64,000 bases of DNA, from positions 1 to 64,000 of the forward strand of contig JAGPMA010000006.1 in NCBI GenBank assembly GCA_018053145.1. The letters run 5' to 3'. A model generated the notes under the pieces. The model was not told the DNA's origin. It searched no databases and worked only from the letters and a program-made list of their open reading frames with translations. The stretch comes from Oscillospiraceae bacterium (GTDB lineage Bacteria > Bacillota > Clostridia > Oscillospirales > Oscillospiraceae). Shown here one piece after another: positions 45,056 to 53,388 of the stretch. The translations under genes and the position numbers were made by a program. Numbering within the stretch: position 1 is the stretch's first letter; each line of letters opens with the position of its first letter.

Positions 45056-46636
45056 ATGTGCTCGATAATCGGCGCTGAGGATTTCGAAATTCCGCAGGGC
45101 GAGTTTGTGGAAGCCTTCCACAAAACAATAACTCGCGGACCTGACATGACCCGTTTGGTTGATACACCGGCCGGCAGACTTGGCTTTCACAGACTTGCCA
45201 TCATGGACACTCATGAGAGCGGTATGCAGCCTTTTTCACTAAATGGCAATTATGTCGTTTGCAACGGTGAGATTTATGGGTTTCGAAATTTAAAGAAGGC
45301 TCTTTCCTCCGAGTACACCTTTAACAGCGAATCCGACTGTGAGATTCTGCTCCCTTTGTACGAGAAATACGGCTGCGAAATGTTCAAAATGTTGGACGCC
45401 GAGTTCGCGCTGATAATATACGATGACAAGAAAAAATCCTTTATCGCCGCACGCGACCCCATAGGAATCAGGCCTCTATTTTACGGCAAGGGCAAGCACG
45501 GTGAAATGATATTTGCCTCCGAGGCAAAAAACATCATCGGCCTTTCGGACGACATCAGGCCCTTCCCTCCCGGGTATTACTATGCTGATGGAGAATTCGT
45601 GTGCTACTGTGATATTGCCGAGCGTACGGCTTACGTTTCGGACGATTTGGAAACCGTTTGCACAAACATTCGCCACAAGCTGTCGATGGGCGTTGCAAAA
45701 CGTCTCGACTCTGACGTGCCAGTCGGTTTTCTGCTCTCGGGTGGGCTTGACAGCTCTCTTGTCTGCGCCATTGCCACAAAGCTTTTAAACCGTCCTATAC
45801 GCACCTTTGCAATCGGTATGGAAACGGACGCAATAGACCTCAAATACGCAAAGCAGGTTGCCGATTTTATCCACAGCGAGCATCAAGAAATCATCATTAA
45901 CCGCGATGACGTTATCTCGTCGCTTGAAACCGTTGTCTCGCTTCTCGGTACTTACGATATTACAACAATCCGCGCAAGCATGGGGATGTATCTCATCTGC
46001 AAGGCAATCCACGAGCAGACCGATATCCGCGTTCTGCTCACGGGAGAGATTTCCGACGAGATATTCGGCTACAAATACACGGATTTCGCACCGAACGCCG
46101 AGGCCTTCCAGCTCGAGGCAGAAAAGCGTTTGCGCGAGCTTTATATGTATGACGTCCTTCGCGCCGACAGAAGCATTTCCGCGAACTCCCTTGAAGCGCG
46201 CGTACCTTTCGGCGACCTTGAGTTTGTCAAATATGTCATGAGTGTTCCGCCCGAGATGAAGATGAACAGCTACAAAATGGGCAAATATCTGCTCCGTCAT
46301 GCCTTCGAGGGCGGAGATTACCTGCCCGAGAACATCCTTTGGCGTGATAAGGCGGCGTTTTCCGATGCTGTCGGGCATTCTTTGGTGGAGGACATCAAGG
46401 AATATGCCGAAAGCATCTATTCGGACGCGGATTTTGCCGAAAAGTGTGCAAAGTACGACTTTGCCCGACCCTTCACGAAGGAATCGCTCTTATATCGCGA
46501 GCTTTTCGAAAAGTACTATCCTGGCCAAGCGAAGATGGTTGATGATTTCTGGATGCCTAACAAAAGCTGGGAGGGCTGCAATGTCAACGACCCCTCCGCT
46601 CGAGTACTTTCCAACTACGGAGCAAGCGGGAAATAA
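45056..46636 (+). CDS. asnB: Asparagine synthase (glutamine-hydrolysing)
   Basis: 526 residues. The catalytic cysteine is residue 2 (MCSIIG), ready for N-terminal exposure. Glutaminase motifs RGPD, RLAIMD, NGEIYGF and the SDCEILLPLYEKYG loop follow. The synthetase domain has the ATP pyrophosphatase loop LSGGLDSSLV and TGEISDEIFGYKYTDFAP. It makes asparagine from aspartate with glutamine nitrogen. It follows glnN by 151 bp with a terminator between, and a TGGAGG ribosome site supports the start. Confidence 0.96.
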   Translation: MCSIIGAEDFEIPQGEFVEAFHKTITRGPDMTRLVDTPAGRLGFHRLAIMDTHESGMQPFSLNGNYVVCNGEIYGFRNLKKALSSEYTFNSESDCEILLPLYEKYGCEMFKMLDAEFALIIYDDKKKSFIAARDPIGIRPLFYGKGKHGEMIFASEAKNIIGLSDDIRPFPPGYYYADGEFVCYCDIAERTAYVSDDLETVCTNIRHKLSMGVAKRLDSDVPVGFLLSGGLDSSLVCAIATKLLNRPIRTFAIGMETDAIDLKYAKQVADFIHSEHQEIIINRDDVISSLETVVSLLGTYDITTIRASMGMYLICKAIHEQTDIRVLLTGEISDEIFGYKYTDFAPNAEAFQLEAEKRLRELYMYDVLRADRSISANSLEARVPFGDLEFVKYVMSVPPEMKMNSYKMGKYLLRHAFEGGDYLPENILWRDKAAFSDAVGHSLVEDIKEYAESIYSDADFAEKCAKYDFARPFTKESLLYRELFEKYYPGQAKMVDDFWMPNKSWEGCNVNDPSARVLSNYGASGK

Positions 46637-46678
46637 GCCCGCTTTGCCGACAAGTCTCTTGCAGCTAAACAACTTTAT

Positions 46679-46706
46679 GGCTATGCCCTCAAAACAGGGC
46701 ATAGCC
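46679..46706 (+). terminator. Terminator of asnB
   Basis: Arms GGCTATGCCCT / AGGGCATAGCC followed by ATTTATGTTTTC. Confidence 0.85.
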
Positions 46707-46840
46707 ATTTATGTTTTCTTGTTTAAATATATCGACTTGTAAAAATATTGATTTCATGATTTAATTATAAATGAGAGCAATTTGTCCGAAAATACTATTA
46801 AAAATCACTTGCAACGACAGCATTACAAGGGAGGGACCTC

Positions 46841-48556
46841 ATGGCACTTAAGTTTTTTTCAAAGGAAAAAGCAATCATCAGTCCGGTGGCTCAGGATAAT
46901 GCTTCCGCCTTTTCTCCTGAGAATGTAAACTCGCCTATATCCGCCCCCGAGGAAAGTGCTTCCGGTGCCTCTCAAATGCCGATGGAAATCTTGGCAATAA
47001 CGCTTGGCATCGAGGGCTTGGCAAGAAATGAAGCAGGTTTTTTTATTCCTAACCAATCTGATGAAGAAGCTAGGTTCATAAATATTCTCAACGAGAAGTG
47101 CAATGCTTTGCTCAAACAGATAAGCGCCTCGGCAGAAAACGCAGTTAACGAAGAAAACGAAAGCACAGCGGCAGAAGCGCCTGTGCCTCTGGTTCTCGAC
47201 ATGCAATTAGAGACATTTATCACCCGCGACCAGCTGACTGCCTACGCCTGCATAATCCCCCCCATAGGAAATGGAAAAAGCTTAAGCTTTGAGGAATTAA
47301 AAGAAGAAGCGAAGCGGGCAGGTATAATATACGGCGTAAACGACAATTTGCTTAAAGAGCTAAGCGAAAACGGTTCAATGCTCAGGGTCTTCACTATCGC
47401 GCAGGGCAAGCGTGCGCGCAATGGGGAAGACGGCAGCATCGTCGAGCTCTTCCCAAGAGAAAAGAAAATTACTTTTGAAGCGAATGACCAAGATATGGTT
47501 GATTACAAAAACCTTAACTGGCTTCAGCCTGTTCATTCAGGTGATCCGATTTGCACAATCATTCCTCCCGTTCCCGGGGAAGACGGCATCGACGTCAAGG
47601 GTATAGCAATAAAAGCTCGGGAAGTGAAAGTTCCAAAAGCACCGGCAGGGCTTAATACCGTTGAAAACGCAGATCATACAGCCCTTATTGCCGCCTGTGA
47701 CGGTCAGTTAGTTTTCTCCGGTGGCTGCTTTAAGGTTGAGCAGATGATTAAAATTGACGCCGATGTGGACAGCTCAATTGGCAATTTGGATGTCATCGGC
47801 TCTATCACCGTTTTTGGAAGTGTGTTCGATGGCTTCACTCTGAAAGCCACCGGAGACATTATTGTAAAAGGAATTGTTGAAGGCGCCACCCTGACAGCCG
47901 GAGGAAACATTCAGATATTCCAGGGCATAAACGGAAGCTACAAGGGAAGGCTCGAAGCCGGTGGGAACGTAACCAGCAAGTATCTTGAAAACTGTTTTGT
48001 CAGCGCCGGCGGAACAATAAAGTCAGATAGCATACTCAACAGTACGGTTATCAGCAGTGATAAGGTTGTAGTTGTTTCCGGAAAAGGCATTATAATCGGA
48101 AGTGCGATTGTCGCCTTTAAGGGAGTTGAAGCAAAGATAATCGGAAACGATCAAAACATATTATCAAGCATAACAATCGGCACAGACCCAAAGCTTTACG
48201 AGGAATTGCGAACACTCAAAACTGAAGTTTACGACTTAAAACGCAAATCCGAAGCCAACGAAAAGAATATTCAGTATTTATTGGCTCAAGAGAGCTTGAC
48301 CGCCGAGTATCAGCAGCTTCTTAACAAGCTAAAACTCGACCAGACAGTTTTCAACATGAATATCTCTAAAAAATCAACTCGTATTTCCGCCATTGAAGCT
48401 GAGCTCAAAGGCGGAGAAAACTGCCAAATTGTTGTTAACCAGCTAAATCCGCCTGTTAAAGTTGCAATCGAAGGCTCTCAGCTATCAATCGCCAACGAGG
48501 CACGTATGTGCCGAATTTTTAAGTCCGAGGGTGAAATTGTTATAGGTTCAAAATAA
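46841..48556 (+). CDS. FapA/DUF342-domain protein
   Basis: 571 residues. A variable N-terminal part (first 110 residues, acidic) precedes the FapA domain with DPICTIIPPVPGEDGIDVKGIAI. A beta-helix of repeated G-x-I/V units follows (GSITVFGSVFDGFTLKATGDIIVKG). A coiled-coil then spans about 450-530 (EELRTLKTEVYDLKRKSEANEKNIQYLLAQE). DUF342 proteins are found with flagellar and polymer-export genes or alone, and their function is poorly defined. GGAGGG precedes the ATG. Confidence 0.9.
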   Translation: MALKFFSKEKAIISPVAQDNASAFSPENVNSPISAPEESASGASQMPMEILAITLGIEGLARNEAGFFIPNQSDEEARFINILNEKCNALLKQISASAENAVNEENESTAAEAPVPLVLDMQLETFITRDQLTAYACIIPPIGNGKSLSFEELKEEAKRAGIIYGVNDNLLKELSENGSMLRVFTIAQGKRARNGEDGSIVELFPREKKITFEANDQDMVDYKNLNWLQPVHSGDPICTIIPPVPGEDGIDVKGIAIKAREVKVPKAPAGLNTVENADHTALIAACDGQLVFSGGCFKVEQMIKIDADVDSSIGNLDVIGSITVFGSVFDGFTLKATGDIIVKGIVEGATLTAGGNIQIFQGINGSYKGRLEAGGNVTSKYLENCFVSAGGTIKSDSILNSTVISSDKVVVVSGKGIIIGSAIVAFKGVEAKIIGNDQNILSSITIGTDPKLYEELRTLKTEVYDLKRKSEANEKNIQYLLAQESLTAEYQQLLNKLKLDQTVFNMNISKKSTRISAIEAELKGGENCQIVVNQLNPPVKVAIEGSQLSIANEARMCRIFKSEGEIVIGSK

Positions 48557-48609
48557 TATTAAGAAAAAATACTGAAGAAATTCACGGAACATAAACTTTG
48601 CTAATAATT

Positions 48610-48643
48610 AATAAGCAGCGCTGTACAGACAGCGCTGCTTATT
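48610..48643 (+). terminator. Terminator of the FapA gene
   Basis: Perfect hairpin AATAAGCAGCGCTG / CAGCGCTGCTTATT, 3' flank GATTCAGTTTTTC. Confidence 0.8.
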
Positions 48644-48757
48644 GATTCAGTTTTTCAACAATAGCGAAAGGCTAAGCTTGGCGCGAGCGTATTGCTAATT
48701 TGTCGCCGTTTTCGTGTTAGCTATTACTGCATTGATTTCTGCTTGCTTATTCCGTTA

Positions 48758-50086
48758 TTATCCTTTGATTGCTTGTTTTACATTCATATTAGCTCTCTGC
48801 TTTTTAAACTGAGTAAAATAATAGAATATTGGCACAATAAACAGGTAGCAGGCGCAAAGTATACTCGATGTGGGTGCGGAAATCGCGGCGAGCGGAACTG
48901 CTCCTGCTATAGACCACGGGATAAGCGGCGAGATTATAACCGCCGAGTTTTCCAGTGAGAGCATTTTGTCGTCCTTCGTGTCCATCGTGTCACCACAGAG
49001 CTGATGCGTCAGCATAATGGCAAGAGTTTGGTTGCAGCTAATCATAGTGGTGAAAATAGAGGTCAGAATGTAAGCTCCGAAAGGGTTAATCTTTCTCGCA
49101 AGAGCATGAATGTATTTATTAATTCCCGAAAGTAAGCCTGTTCCTTCAAAAATCCCAGAATATGAGGAGGATAGAATAACGATTGCCGCCGGCTTAAGCA
49201 TCGATAAGATTCCGCCGCCGTTAAGCATCGCGCCAAGCTCTTTGTCTGAAGAATTAAACCCAAGCGCAAGAATCTTTAGCATCGGCAAAAAACCTGTCCC
49301 CTGCACCGTTACGCATATCACTGCTCCGCACAAAATGCTGACCGCCACGGTAATCTTTACACTGACCTTAAAAGCCGACAGCACTATAATAAGCGCTGCA
49401 GGAATAACGGTTACCCATATGAGGTTAAAATGCTCGGCGAACATGCTTACCGCATTTGCAGAGGTCCCGTTCGTTTTCATTGTGAAGCCTGCGGCAAGAT
49501 AAATCAAGCAGGCTATAACAAAAGGCACAATTGATGATTTAATCATCAGATGTACGTTTCTAAAAATATTCGTTTCCGTAAGCTCGCTAACGAGGAGAGC
49601 ACTTGTGGACATGGGCGAGTTCCGGTCACCGAAAAAGCCGCCCGCAAGCACCGCGCCTCCTGTCCAAACAGGGCTGATGCCCATAGTGTTGCCCATCATC
49701 ATGCATATAACGCCCATAGTAGCCGCCGTACCGAAAGATGTTCCCATAAGCATCGATATGCAGCCGCATAAAATGAAGGTTGCCAGCACAAAGGTCTGTG
49801 GCAAAATAAGCTTCGATGCATAATAGATAATATACGGAATGGTGCCTCCGGCACGCCAGATAGCCGTGAGCGCGCCTATCATTACAAAAACGAAGGTTAT
49901 GTTTTTAACCGTCTTTATTCCCTTTAAGGACATTTTAAGCATCTGCTTGAAGCTGTGCTTTCGGATTAATCCGTATGTAAAAAACAAAGCCAGTCCGAAA
50001 AACAACGCATAAAATATCGACAAATCAAGCCCAACGCAGGTAAGCAGTCCCGCTATAAAGAGCCCAAGTATTACAGTTTCCAGCAT
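48758..50086 (-). CDS. nhaC: Na+/H+ antiporter, NhaC family
   Basis: 442 residues with about 11 membrane helices. Family motifs include ILCGCISMLMGTSFGTAATMGVICMMMG, GAVLAGGFFGDRNSPMSTSALLVSELT and LENSAVIISPLIPWSIAGAVPLAAI. NhaC proteins exchange Na+ (or malate-lactate pairs in relatives) for protons. The ATG at 50086 follows GGTGGG; in-frame codons further upstream have no better site. Confidence 0.92.
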   Translation of the reverse strand: MLETVILGLFIAGLLTCVGLDLSIFYALFFGLALFFTYGLIRKHSFKQMLKMSLKGIKTVKNITFVFVMIGALTAIWRAGGTIPYIIYYASKLILPQTFVLATFILCGCISMLMGTSFGTAATMGVICMMMGNTMGISPVWTGGAVLAGGFFGDRNSPMSTSALLVSELTETNIFRNVHLMIKSSIVPFVIACLIYLAAGFTMKTNGTSANAVSMFAEHFNLIWVTVIPAALIIVLSAFKVSVKITVAVSILCGAVICVTVQGTGFLPMLKILALGFNSSDKELGAMLNGGGILSMLKPAAIVILSSSYSGIFEGTGLLSGINKYIHALARKINPFGAYILTSIFTTMISCNQTLAIMLTHQLCGDTMDTKDDKMLSLENSAVIISPLIPWSIAGAVPLAAISAPTSSILCACYLFIVPIFYYFTQFKKQRANMNVKQAIKG

Positions 50087-50253
50087 TGCTTTCCCACCGA
50101 CCTTTATGATATATAGAAAACATCTTACCACCGCAAATCAGAATGTCAACAAACTTCTCCCCTTTTTGTACAATCTGCCTCTTGCAAGCTTTGCTTTATA
50201 GCGCCGTTTTGCCTTTTACATCATTTTCTATTGGCAAACACATATCTAAGGTA

Positions 50254-50282
50254 TTGACAATCGTCGAGCGCAACTGTACAAT
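50254..50282 (+). promoter_or_regulatory. ribU promoter
   Basis: TTGACA, 17-bp spacer, TACAAT; predicted start about 20 nt before the FMN aptamer. The stretch 50087-50253 between the divergent genes holds nothing else that was recognised. Confidence 0.78.
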
Positions 50283-50310
50283 CTAACTTGAACATTTGAA
50301 TAATATAATG

Positions 50311-50420
50311 TCTTCAGGGCAGGGTGAAATTCCCGATTGGCGGTAAAGTCCGCGAGCGCGAAAGCGCAAGATTTGGTGTAACTCCAAAACCAACAGTATA
50401 GTCTGGATGGAAGAAGATGT
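50311..50420 (+). ncRNA. FMN riboswitch (RFN element)
   Basis: Conserved blocks in order: TCTTCAGGGCAGGGTGAAAT, TCCCGATTGGCGGTA, AGTCCGCGAG, GATTTGGTG, ACTCCAAAACCAACAGT, and TAGTCTGGATGGAAGAAGA. FMN-bound RNA would lower expression of the downstream riboflavin transporter. Confidence 0.97.
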
Positions 50421-50509
50421 GTTAAAATAGCTGAGCATCATTTTACTCGGCGTAGCTACGCACCCTCAAGTAGTTTTAACACCTGAAAGACAGCGGTTTT
50501 TCGGGTGTT
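50419..50509 (+). promoter_or_regulatory. FMN riboswitch expression platform
   Basis: GTGTTAAAA (50419-50427) can pair with TTTTAACAC (50474-50482). The latter overlaps the 5' arm of a hairpin AACACCTGAAA / TTTTCGGGTGTT (50478-50509), 26 nt before the ribU start. The two pairings exclude each other, an antiterminator/terminator pair; the T tract (ACATTATTTT) is imperfect. Confidence 0.7.
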
Positions 50510-50535
50510 ACATTATTTTAGGAGTGTTATAAATT

Positions 50536-51141
50536 ATGAAAACCCCAGCAAATTCTTCAGCCAAAGGTCAACCCTTAACGCACAAAATGACAGTAACTGC
50601 AATGCTTTCCGCAATTGCGGCAGCCCTAATGTTCTTGGAATTCAGCGTTCCGCTCATCCCGTCTTTCGTTAAACTCGACATTTCCGATCTTCCCGCACTG
50701 CTTGCGACCTTCAGTCTGGGACCTGTTTACGGAGTTGCTGTATGCCTAATCAAGAACATTATCAGTCTAACGCATTCCACATCTTCGGGCGTTGGAGAGC
50801 TTTGCAATTTTCTCCTCGGTGCCGTTTTCGTGTTTTCAACCGGTTTGGTCTATAACAAGATGAAAAATCGCAAGGGCGCACTTATCGGCTCCCTTATCGG
50901 CGCTTTTGTGATGGCAGCCTTAAGCCTTCCAATCAACTACTACATCACATATCCTTTCTACGAAAACTTCATGCCAATAGAGGCTATAATCGATGCGTAT
51001 CAGTTGATATATTCAGGTGTTAATAACCTGTGGGATTGTCTTCTGATTTTCAACGCTCCCTTTACCTTCGTAAAAGGTTTGATTGATGTTGGACTCACTT
51101 TCTTGATTTACAAGCGACTCTCACCAATTCTGCACAAATAA
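50536..51141 (+). CDS. ribU: Riboflavin ECF transporter S component
   Basis: 201 residues with five or six helices. The RibU pattern includes ALMFLEFSVPLIPSFVKLDISDLPALLATFSLGPVYGV and LGAVFVFSTGLVYN. It binds riboflavin in the membrane and works with a general ECF energy module encoded elsewhere. Control by the FMN riboswitch confirms the substrate. AGGAG precedes the ATG. Confidence 0.96.
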   Translation: MKTPANSSAKGQPLTHKMTVTAMLSAIAAALMFLEFSVPLIPSFVKLDISDLPALLATFSLGPVYGVAVCLIKNIISLTHSTSSGVGELCNFLLGAVFVFSTGLVYNKMKNRKGALIGSLIGAFVMAALSLPINYYITYPFYENFMPIEAIIDAYQLIYSGVNNLWDCLLIFNAPFTFVKGLIDVGLTFLIYKRLSPILHK

Positions 51142-51174
51142 TTTGCGAGTATTAATTAAAATGAAAATTTTCTC

Positions 51175-51203
51175 TTGAAATACTTTCTTACTTGTGTTAT
51201 TAT
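51175..51203 (+). promoter_or_regulatory. secG promoter
   Basis: TTGAAA, 17-bp spacer, TATTAT. Confidence 0.65.
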
Positions 51204-51267
51204 TTGCTTTGCAACTGTAACTATTATAGAGGGCTTCCCTCTTTTCCATTGAAAGGACAGAAAAATC

Positions 51268-51510
51268 ATGACAACTGCTCTCACAATAATTCAACTCGTA
51301 ACCTGCCTGTTTCTAATTTGCGTTGTTCTTCTCCAATCCGGCAAGCGTTCCGGTCTTTCCGGTGCCATTTCCGGTGCTGCGGACACCTTTCTAACACACT
51401 CAAAGGCTGTCACACTGGACGCAAAGCTTGCTAAAATGACAAAATGGGTTGGCCTTGCTTTTGTTGTTCTCACTCTTGTCCTTAACCTTCTGCCCGCAAG
51501 CCTTGCTTAA
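51268..51510 (+). CDS. secG: Preprotein translocase subunit SecG
   Basis: 80 residues. Two membrane helices flank the conserved loop VVLLQSGKRSGLSGAISGAADTFL, the SecG signature. It aids SecYEG-mediated protein export. GAAAGGAC precedes the ATG. Monocistronic, with its own promoter and terminator. Confidence 0.94.
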   Translation: MTTALTIIQLVTCLFLICVVLLQSGKRSGLSGAISGAADTFLTHSKAVTLDAKLAKMTKWVGLAFVVLTLVLNLLPASLA

Positions 51511-51533
51511 TAAGCAAAACACGAATATTTATA

Positions 51534-51562
51534 AAATCGGCGGTGAACTTCACCGCCGATTT
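51534..51562 (+). terminator. secG terminator
   Basis: AAATCGGCGGTG / CACCGCCGATTT followed by ATTTGTTT. Confidence 0.9.
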
Positions 51563-51616
51563 ATTTGTTTAGAAAAGGTCTTATGCATAGCACGGGGTGC
51601 TTTTTATGCAAACAAA

Positions 51617-51647
51617 ACAGATGCTGCAATAATTTTGCAGCATCTGT
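51617..51647 (-). terminator. Citrate synthase terminator
   Basis: ACAGATGCTGCAA / TTGCAGCATCTGT followed on the minus strand by TTTGTTTGC. Confidence 0.85.
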
Positions 51648-51660
51648 CACTAAATATAAT

Positions 51661-53022
51661 TTATCGCTCGTCTATGGGTATATACCCCTCTTGCTCAAAC
51701 GCCGCGCGATAAGCCGGACGGATAATTTTGTTGCAGGAGATAACCTCTTCAATGCGATGCGCACACCAGCCGGCAATTCGTGCAATGGCGAATAGTGGGG
51801 TGAACAAATCCTCCGGAATTCCGAGCATTTGATAAACGAGTCCGGAATACATATCAACATTCGCGCAGATTGGAACACTGAGCTTTTTGCGCTCCATAAT
51901 GATTGGAATGCCCAAGCGCTCAACATTCTGCATGAGCTTAAACTGTTCCGAATAGCCCTTTTTCTCAGCCATCTCGCCTGCGTACTTTTTCAAAATCTCT
52001 GCTCGGGGGTCGGACAAGGTGTATACAGCGTGTCCCAAACCATATATTTTTTTGGAACCGTCACCCGCAGTGCCGTCGACAAGCTTTTCCAGATATGCGG
52101 TGAGCTCATCATCGTCGTTATAGTCGTGTACATTGTCGCAAATGTATCTGAACATCTCCATAACCTTTGCGTTGGCTCCGCCGTGAAGCGGTCCCTTGAG
52201 GGAGTTAACCGCAGCAGAAATCGAACTGTATGTGTCCGTTCCGGTGGAGGAGAGAACACGGCAGGCAAATGCGGAGTTGTTTCCGCCGCCATGCTCTGCA
52301 TGGAGAATTAGCATGAGGTCGAGCAGGTGCGCTTCCTCGGGTGTATACGATTTGTCCTTACGCAGCATGCGCAGGAAATTTTCCGAAACAGAAAGGTTCT
52401 CTCTTGGCACATGGAGATATAGCGATTTGCCGTCGAAATGATGGCGCTTAACGGCATAGGCATTAGCAACGATTACAGGAAAACGGCCGATAAGCTCAAT
52501 TGACTGGCGTACAAGGTTTTCAATTGAGGTATCGTCAGGATTGTCATCATAGGAGTATAGCGCAAGCACGCTTCTGGAAAGCTTGTTCATAACATTTTTG
52601 CTGGGGGCTTTGAGTATCATGTCCTCAGTAAAGTTCTGAGGCAGCATTCTCGCGCGAGAAAGAATGGAATCGAAATGCTCAAACTGTTCCTTGTTCGGCA
52701 GACTTCCGATTAAAAGCAGATAGGCAACTTCCTCAAAGCCGAAGGTGCCGTTCTTTGTATGCTCGCTGATTATATCTTCAACATCGATACCGCGATAATA
52801 GAGCTTTCCGGGAATGGGTACTCGTCCGGCGTCCTGCATGTAGTAACCCTGAACACTGCCAATACGGGTAACACCGGCCATAACGCCTGTTCCGTCTTCA
52901 TTTCGAAGACCTCTTTTAATCATGTGGTTCTTATATTGGTCGCTGTCAATAGTATAGGCAGCGCGTATATCACCATATAGATTGGCTGCATAATCTTTGA
53001 TTATGTCATTTGAAAATTCCAA
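51661..53022 (-). CDS. gltA: Citrate synthase
   Basis: 453 residues. Catalytic histidines and aspartate appear in LILHAEHGGGNNSAF, LKGPLHGGANAKVMEM and the later VDMYSGLVYQMLGIP; GHAVYTLSDPRAEIL carries the conserved oxaloacetate histidine. It condenses acetyl-CoA and oxaloacetate. The start is TTG with AAAGGAGGG seven bases upstream, and no in-frame ATG sits close to that site. Divergent from acnA-icd, together giving the route to 2-oxoglutarate. Confidence 0.95.
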   Translation of the reverse strand: MEFSNDIIKDYAANLYGDIRAAYTIDSDQYKNHMIKRGLRNEDGTGVMAGVTRIGSVQGYYMQDAGRVPIPGKLYYRGIDVEDIISEHTKNGTFGFEEVAYLLLIGSLPNKEQFEHFDSILSRARMLPQNFTEDMILKAPSKNVMNKLSRSVLALYSYDDNPDDTSIENLVRQSIELIGRFPVIVANAYAVKRHHFDGKSLYLHVPRENLSVSENFLRMLRKDKSYTPEEAHLLDLMLILHAEHGGGNNSAFACRVLSSTGTDTYSSISAAVNSLKGPLHGGANAKVMEMFRYICDNVHDYNDDDELTAYLEKLVDGTAGDGSKKIYGLGHAVYTLSDPRAEILKKYAGEMAEKKGYSEQFKLMQNVERLGIPIIMERKKLSVPICANVDMYSGLVYQMLGIPEDLFTPLFAIARIAGWCAHRIEEVISCNKIIRPAYRAAFEQEGYIPIDER

Positions 53023-53064
53023 ACACAGTCCCTCCTTTTACGCTCATTTTATCCGATATCGTAC

Positions 53065-53093
53065 ATTATACACACGGAAAAACTGTTATGCAA
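53065..53093 (-). promoter_or_regulatory. Citrate synthase promoter
   Basis: Minus strand: TTGCAT (53093-53088), 17-bp spacer, TATAAT (53070-53065). Confidence 0.72.
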
Positions 53094-53192
53094 GTTGTAT
53101 TTGTCGAATTATTCATAATGCAACAGAACAAGATTTTATTCTCTTAATTTTTAGGCGTTTTTGCAATTAATATAATCATTCTTGCAAACATC

Positions 53193-53221
53193 TTGTCAAT
53201 TTAGCGATTTATTGTTATACT
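53193..53221 (+). promoter_or_regulatory. Aconitase operon promoter
   Basis: TTGTCA, 17-bp spacer, TATACT; predicted start near 53228, giving a leader of about 160 nt. Confidence 0.72.
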
Positions 53222-53227
53222 ATTTAG

Positions 53228-53388
53228 CGTGAAATGAAGCAACGGTGAATAGTGTGATTTTCACACTATTCACCTAATTATACGCATGCCGCTCTCCCAC
53301 AAGCGGCAACCGCAGCACATGCCATCAACCTCCATTCGCTTTGAGGTTTCAGTGTTTGATTTGTGCGCGGAGCGAATGGAGGTCACTT
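53228..53388 (+). promoter_or_regulatory. Structured aconitase leader with sequestered Shine-Dalgarno
   Basis: Three hairpins in series. (1) GGTGAATAGTGTGA / TCACACTATTCACC, 14 bp perfect, loop TTT (53244-53274). (2) GCCGCT/AGCGGC (53288-53293/53302-53307) inside GCAT/ATGC. (3) ACCTCCATTCGCT (53328-53340) / AGCGAATGGAGGT (53371-53383), 13 bp perfect, which buries the ribosome-binding GGAGG at 53378-53382. No terminator T tract is present, so any control would be translational. No known riboswitch class was recognised. Confidence 0.65.

Noticed and set aside
53341..53388. Upstream TTG start for aconitase, within the leader hairpin loop
   Set aside because: No ribosome site; the ATG at 53389 has GGAGG at proper distance.
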